A DNA stretch of 64,000 bases from Gymnopilus junonius (Eukaryota > Basidiomycota > Agaricomycetes > Agaricales > Galerinaceae). Made by a program: the position numbers and the translations under genes. The DNA lies in assembly GCA_015501075.1 (NCBI GenBank), contig JADNYJ010000020.1:186001-250000 (forward strand), written 5' to 3'. How positions within the stretch are numbered: the stretch's first letter is position 1; every line of letters begins with the position of its first letter. Positions 58,146 to 64,000 of this stretch are shown piece by piece. The notes beneath the pieces are model-generated. The model searched no databases and was not told the origin of the DNA. It was given only the letters and a program-made list of their open reading frames with translations.

Positions 58146-61100
58146 CTATGAGAGTGGATCGAAATCACCCCAGTCGTCCTTGGAGAGTGTGTTTGCTTGT
58201 TGGCCTGCAGCAGCTCCTGCGGGTCTTGATGGCGTCAAGATCCCTCCTAGCTGTGGAAGAGGCGGAGCAGCAGATCCTAGCCCTAAATGCTGGGACGTAA
58301 TAGGCATTGGTTGGTTAGAAGTGAGCGATATATGGGGTTGGGTAGTAAACTGATTTGCTGATGTAATGTTTATATTGTAGTTTGGGGCAATATACGTAGA
58401 CTGAGGGAGACTGGACGGAGAAACTTTGGTAGCAATGGTGGAATTTGTTGGTGGCTGTAACCTTGGAGGTGGAGGAAAAGCATTGGTTGGATATGCCGAG
58501 CGGGAGGCATTCAAACTTATACTTGAAAAGCTTTGAGCATTTGTATTGAGAGAGTCTTGCCGCCGTGAGTTAGAAGACAACGAAGACGCCGTAGAGACCA
58601 GTGAAGGAGTCATATTAGATGGTCGAGACTGCGAAGTTGTACCCCGAGCCATTGATGTCGGAGCAGCAGCAGTCAGTACAGGAGTTACAGATGTTTTGTG
58701 AGCAATGGGAGACGATGGTTGAGGGGCAGTAGAAGTCTAAAATATTGCATCAGAAACAATATGACGTCTGCGGGTCAAAAAACGTACCATGTTGCCATTA
58801 AATATGCTTCCCCAAACATCGTCATCCCAATCAGCGTTGTTGTCAATCACACTGTCGGCCTTCACGGTTGGACCACTGCCTCTGCCGACCAGACTTTCGA
58901 AGTCGACATTGGCAGCAGCCCCATTGGTGCCATGGGTGTCATTTGATGCGAGGCCAGAGCGATCATCTAGACGTTGAGAATCACGAAGAAATTGATCATG
59001 TTCCTTTTCGACTCTCTCGGCCAACTTCTTTATGACCTGCATGAACCGTTGGAATTGACCAACGCTCAATACTTGAATACGGTTAGAAAAAAAGCTGAGG
59101 GGAGGTAAAACGACGCACAAGGACCTATTGACATTGCCCACAATTGTGGCAATACTAGAGTTGCAACGGCTTCTCTGTCAACCTTGAAACCCATGGCTTC
59201 ATGAACGGATAAAGTTGCCATCTGAACAAAAGGACATGAGAAATGATACTCAAGTAATCGATCCTAGACGATCACCATTACAGCAGGTTCTTTTGTACGA
59301 ATTTTAGACAAGAGCGGTACGAGCTTTTGGGTCAGACTTGACTATATACTGTGTCAACGTTCGCCTTTATCAGAAAGGATGGATGTGCACCTGATCCAAA
59401 GTTTTCACCATCGCTAAAAATGTCACAAGAGTCCCTACTTTAACCGACAGTATTCGCGTTTTGGTAAAAACAAGCTTGAAAAGATTTCTGGTCAGCATGA
59501 CTTTTTACCAAGAAAACAGAATGACACACAGCAACACGTGGAAACAGAACGCCCTGTACTTCCGCGTAGTCGATTGTTTCACAAAGGCTTGGAACAACTT
59601 TAAGGGCACGCTCCTGAACCTGACAAATTTTTCAAATTGGGACGACATTAAAAAAAAGACAAGCGAGTTGAATCTTACAACTGCATGCTCAGACTCCAGA
59701 GCATTATAAACCAATGGTAGGACATCTAGACCGAATTTGTCAAATTGACCAAGAAGAAGAGAACCCGGTGACATACGTTCTCGGAAGACATTTTTGTCGG
59801 TCTTCTCTTGCAACATTGCAAGGTTGTCGAGCAAGGTCAGCATATTCTGGGGAGGTTCACGAATGGAAAAAAGTGGTTTGAGGCTTGGCAAGACCGTTGC
59901 TGCAAATTGCGAGGAGGAAAGAGATTGGGAAATTGCAAAGACATTAGGTAGGATATAGGGTAGTAAATGGGTATCTTTCATCTAAAGTAGATTTAGCAGG
60001 CGAAAAAGAAAAAAAAGAAAAGACCCCGCTCACCTCCTCCAGGAGAGAAGGCAGTATCTTTCTAGTCCGTAGTCCTTCCGAAAATCTGTCTAATACAGAT
60101 GTCAAACCTTTCATAAACGAAATTTTTTCCTCTCGTGTCTTGGCAGTGAAATTTGAGCGATCCAAGAAATTCAAGGTCGAGATGGGCAATGAGGAGAAAA
60201 ATGAGTGGGAGGGAAGGCTTTCAGGCGTAGGTCGGGCGCCATAATGTCGAGTGATCAATGAACGGAGGAGAACTGATGATGGGAAAGTACGACAATAAAT
60301 AAAATACGACAGTGATAAGAAAATACCTTGGAGGTCGCTATCAAGTCTTTCCAAACCAGCAAGTGGCTTCGACGCATTTTCCCGCAATCCACCTAGACTA
60401 CCATGGTTCTTGAAAGGAGGACTGCCTTTGCAATGTACGGCATAAAGTATGCAACCAAGAGAATACATGTCGGAGGCTGTCACAAGCTGCTCGTCAAGGG
60501 CATATTCAGGGGCTAATTCAATATTAATACAGGTGCAATCTCGACGAATAAAAAAAAGGGGTACCCATATAATCAAATGATCTTTGGATGGATGATGGCA
60601 TTCTTCCATCGAAAGTAGGAAATTCCCATCGGGAAGGAGCTCCGCTGGGTGCTTGGAGTGCTATCGTCAATCCTAGACCAGATATTTTCCAGTCTCCCTA
60701 TTAAGCCATGGCTGAAGTGGTCAGCATAAGGGATATTTCAGAGAAGCTTAACGGATTACTGACTGCTCCATTGATTAACACGTTTTCTGGGGACAAATTT
60801 GAATGAATCAGCTTTGCAGATGTATGGAGAAACGATAATCCTTTGCAAATTTGCAGAATGCCTTTTTGGACCTGGAGGCTTGGAATGAGGAACTACGTCA
60901 GGGACGACTGATAAAGGAGTTCTTAGACCTCGATTTCGTCCAGTTCGACCATTGAATTTGGGTGGCTGATAGCAAGTTGAAGGGATGCCAATACCGGTTC
61001 TGTTGCGAACACGATCTCGCTTCTGGTTTCTTCCAGAGGTTCGACCATCTCTTGCATAGTACAATGAATAAGTACTAAGCTTCGAGAATACTGAAGATAC

Positions 61101-61533
61101 TTACCCAGAATGGAGGGATGCCGTAGCCTCCCCAGTGCTGATGCCTAGAACAAGATGAACAAGGGAAGGACGCAAAGGAAAGGAAGAGTCGCCTCACCTC
61201 AGCCTTCATTACTTCGATGGTCCTCTCCTTGGCCTGAGGGCTTAGCCGTTCGACGTCAGGACCTCTCTTGTCGAAAGACCATACAGAAACGTGTTTGTTA
61301 GTGACCTTATGCCATGCCGACTGAACCTTCCAGAGGCCGATGAAGAAAGATGGGGTAGATGCGGGAGGTGGTCCGAGAGATGGAGTTGATGGAGTTGAGG
61401 GTCTGCTACCAAAAGCTATGGACGAGGAACCGATGCTATAGGACTGACTTATATTCGTACGGGCAAAAAAGGAGGTTGCAGCAGCAAACATGTCGCTGGT
61501 CACTGACGAAAAGTGCGGACTCGAATCAGCCAT
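58146..61533 (-). CDS. Scy1-like pseudokinase (SCYL2/Ppk32 type)
   Basis: Kinase-fold trafficking protein related to SCYL2, associated with clathrin/endosome membranes. Starts MADSSPHFSSVTSDMFAAAT at 61533 with FFIGLWKVQSAWHKVTNKHV, SVWSFDKRGPDVERLSPQAK. The catalytic loop is replaced by LIHSNLSPENVLIN and the DFG by WKISGLGL, so it should be inactive. The activation end is LAPEYALDEQLVTASDMYSL. HEAT-like repeats follow (SFMKGLTSVLDRFSEGLRTR, LLPYILPNVFAISQSLSSSQ, FGLDVLPLVYNALESEHAVV), then a disordered Ser/Pro/Asn tail ending DDWGDFDPLS, a likely adaptor-binding motif of the family. About twelve introns. It converges on HRQ1 with 47 bases between stops. Confidence 0.88.
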
Positions 61534-61600
61534 TCCACTGACGGCCCGGCACAGCACTTGTCAGCCCCAATCCTATCTCTTTCTCTATCCACCACCAGCC

Positions 61601-63120
61601 ATGAGGTTCTTCAAGGCGTTCAACCTCCTTCATCGTCGCACAACGTCTGCAACCTTTGTTCCAGCCGGCCCACATTTCAGTCTAGGCTCTCCGGACCCCA
61701 CTGCGTCTCTTTCTTTGTTCGACCTTATCGCTTCCAGAAGGCCATTCTCGGATCTCAAAGACGATCACTGGTGGTCGCGCCGCTCTCGCGACATGGACTC
61801 TATGGCTAGTCTTCAGCCCCCTCTAATGCAGGAATGCCGTCATCTGGTAGAACCTATCGACTTCTGGATTGAAGAATATTCCAAGATTCGGGACCTATTG
61901 AAACGTTGCCATGCTGAGCTTCTCGACCAACGCTCAATAACTATTGCACTAGAACGAAAGATCAATGAGAATAGTCAAGAAATGGCTTATCTGCGCACCT
62001 CTTTGGCTTTGGCTGGTCCACCCGCAACTCCTGCCCAGGTTCCCAACGTTTGCTCTCCTGCGGCTAATTCTCAGAATATAACCACGATCTCGACGAATTC
62101 TCGTACGCTGGATCAATATTATTCGGCACTTCGAATGACACTCCAGACTAGAAAGGCACTCAGAGAGCAGAAAAAGATCTCTAAATACTGGAAGAATCTT
62201 GCAGTGACTGGTGGACAACAAAATACTGTAACGCCGTCCGTCTCGGCCGTTTCTTCAGTACGAGAGACTCTTCCAGCACATCGACAGGAAGCTCTTGAAG
62301 CACTAATAGCTCGGCGTGGTGTGAATACTCAAGCAAATGATCTGCGCTCAGAAAACAATCTATCTCAGATCCTTTACAACACTTCCCAAGAAATCAGTAG
62401 AAATCATACAGGCCTCAAGGAGATTGTCACTACGTTGCCTTCATCTCTATCCAATGGGTCTCAGTTTTCTCGTCTTGGGCCTCTCGCCAGTGAATCCGTA
62501 AAGCATGAGGTCAACTTACTATTTGGGCCGAGCAGGCGTATTTCCTCCTCTGTATCTTTCCTGCAGTTCCGTAACTCACCCAGTTCCAAAGAAAGGCTGC
62601 CACATACAACAAGTTATAGTCTCAGCATCAACTCTTTCAGGGAATTGAATACATTCTTTCAGGTGCATCTTTTATTTAAAATTTTCTATTTTACTTGTTA
62701 AATACATTGCGTTAGAAAACATTCAGTATCAACCAGGTACCAAAAGGCGATATAGCCACGGAAAAGGCCCAGGACATGCGTGACGCCGCTCTCGTCTCCC
62801 AGTACTTGCCAGAAAATTCATTCTCAGCAGACTATTCTCATGCTTGGACTAATGTCCAATCCATCGACTTTACCACGATGTTCGAGCCTGTCGCTGATTT
62901 AAAACTCCAGCCAAGTTTACAGCAAGCAGTGAAGGAAAACATGCGAATGCGCTCCTTGCAGACATTGGAAGCTAAAGTGAATCACAACAGAAGGAAAGAC
63001 CTAAAGATCATACAGGTGTCGGCAGCCAGGGGATACGAGAGAAATGGATTTCCGGTATCGCTGCCCTTATTCAAGAGAAGGCACTCAAAGCTGTCTGCCT
63101 TTTGGAAGAAAGAACCGTGA
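61601..63120 (+). CDS. Coiled-coil protein of unknown function
   Basis: Two exons (61601..62662 and 62737..63120) give about 480 residues in frame; a single intron of 74 bases. No domain recognised. The N-terminus (MRFFKAFNLLHRRTTSATFV) is basic and amphipathic and could target mitochondria. Next is SLSLFDLIASRRPFSDLKDD, then a helical stretch with heptad character (FWIEEYSKIRDLLKRCHAEL, ITIALERKINENSQEMAYLR), a Ser/Thr/Asn-rich linker and a helical segment RKALREQKKISKYWKNLA. The C-terminal exon includes QSIDFTTMFEPVADLKLQPS and a very basic end (RRKDLKII, LFKRRHSKLSAFWKKEP). ATG 61601 is the first in frame after the divergent SCYL2 start only 67 bases away. Gene reality is well supported; function is not. 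Confidence 0.7.
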
Positions 63121-63228
63121 AAGGCGCGAGTTTGCAAGCATTGCATGTACCAGTAGCCCTATTTACAAAGTCAAATCATATCGAGGAACATAGGGTATAC
63201 TGAGAAGTCGTTATAAAGGATATTGTTA

Positions 63229-64000
63229 TTAACTTGAAGCCGAAGGTGGATTATCTTCCATAGTAGGCGATTCTGATGTGGCCGCTGGCCTACCGGATTC
63301 ACGACGATTACTACCTCGGCCGCGGTTACCAGCACCCCTGCCTCTGCCCCTTCCCCGTGGACCTCCTCGAATCCAATTATTGCTGGAATCAACGTTACTT
63401 TGAAGTGATGTTGTCCCCGCGGGATCTGTTGCGACTGGTTCCCCAACTGTTTCTGATTGTGAATTGAAATCTTGAGCTTGGAGTCTGTTGGCGGCCTGTC
63501 TGTGCCGTTCAACCGAGGGTTTCCCGGAGTCCCATTCACGACTTTGCACTTTGTCCATTTTGCGCTTTGCGTTTTGATCGCGGGTGCGGTCGATATCAGA
63601 CTGAATTTTCCGGTATTGAGCCTGTTTGGCACGTTCTGCTTCTTGCGTTTTGCGGAAGGCCTCTTCATCGGCTTGTACGTCCTGGTCATAAGCAAATATT
63701 TGAGCAGTCTGGAGAATTTCGTAACGATATACGGAAGAGACTGACCAGCCTCCTCTGTTTGATTTTTTCGTTCTGCTCTCGAATACGAGCCATCCTTTCA
63801 GTCAGAGCCTCTTCGGATAACTTATCCTTGGAGTAGGGCAAAGGTCAGGGGCGCGTACAAATGCCAGAGAGCCGGGATCCTACCCTCTGGTTACCACCAG
63901 TCTTTACACGCTCTGGGTTGACATATGGCTTTTCTCTTTCCTTCAAGTTCCGGTTATTGGTGGACGGTGCAGCACTCGGAGGTGGTTCGACAGACGATTC
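63229..64000 (-). CDS. RGG-rich RNA-binding-like protein, 5' part missing
   Basis: The C-terminal portion of a protein whose start lies beyond the window. From the edge: STNNRNLKEREKPYVNPERV, then after an intron ending CTCCAAG: DKLSEEALTERMARIREQNE, KIKQRRL, a further intron, DVQADEEAFRKTQEAERAKQ and AQYRKIQSDIDRTRDQNAKR. This is a long charged helix. It is followed by REWDSGKPSVERHRQ and a Gly/Arg repeat (GGPRGRGRGRGAGNRGRG) before a short acidic-Ser end and stop at 63229. Charged helix plus RGG box suggests an mRNA- or ribosome-associated protein such as an Stm1/SERBP-type factor, but the missing N-terminus prevents a firm name. Confidence 0.65.

Noticed and set aside
1..64000. Mobile elements, CRISPR arrays, rRNA or phage-like islands
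   Set aside because: No transposase, reverse transcriptase, terminal repeats, regularly spaced repeats or rRNA signatures seen on reading the window.

Overview
The window is nuclear DNA from a filamentous basidiomycete, most likely an Agaricomycete (mushroom-type fungus). Almost every gene is cut by many introns of about 43-69 bases. The genes are packed head to head and tail to tail with gaps of tens to a few hundred bases. Family signatures (Gea/GBF1, FACT Spt16, condensin Cnd3, Rpc82, Prp38, SDA1, BMT2, HRQ1) match the single-copy eukaryotic core. I see no transposon, rRNA, CRISPR array or secondary-metabolite cluster.

Layout. 1-5.6 kb: a LigB/DOPA-type dioxygenase (partial), the TFIIH/CAK assembly factor TFB3/MAT1, a ZUP1-type deubiquitinase and, divergent from it, proteasome subunit alpha4. 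5.9-11.3 kb: the ARF exchange factor Gea/GBF1. 11.3-22.2 kb: metabolic and membrane genes (cytochrome b561, a metallophosphatase/5'-nucleotidase, two membrane proteins of unknown function, an NAD-dependent epimerase-like protein, 3-hydroxyisobutyrate dehydrogenase) plus the rRNA methyltransferase BMT2. 22.3-39.4 kb: nuclear machinery (SDA1, an acidic orphan protein, condensin Cnd3, RNA polymerase III subunit Rpc82, FACT subunit Spt16). 39.5-51 kb: a Nudix ADP-sugar hydrolase, a probable Mis14/NSL1 kinetochore protein, GAR1, a double-PHD Rco1-like protein, PRP38, mitochondrial uL15 and the tRNA isopentenyltransferase MOD5. 51-64 kb: a secreted fasciclin protein, the helicase HRQ1, a Scy1-like pseudokinase, a coiled-coil orphan and a partial RGG-rich protein.

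The genes are mostly housekeeping and do not form one pathway, although ribosome/RNA biogenesis (SDA1, BMT2, GAR1, PRP38, uL15m, MOD5, Rpc82) and chromatin (Spt16, Cnd3, Rco1-like, HRQ1, Mis14) are well represented. I found no convincing novel multi-gene system.

The most informative oddities are structural. HRQ1 has two consecutive 9-base microexons. Five GC-AG introns all begin GCAAGT. AAG splice acceptors are frequent. More than twenty one-base length differences, mostly at homopolymers, break the frames of conserved genes (TFB3, GEA, SPT16, RPC82, PRP38) and look like sequencing indels rather than pseudogenes. Exon boundaries below were worked out by eye from splice sites and remembered family conservation; no alignment was run.
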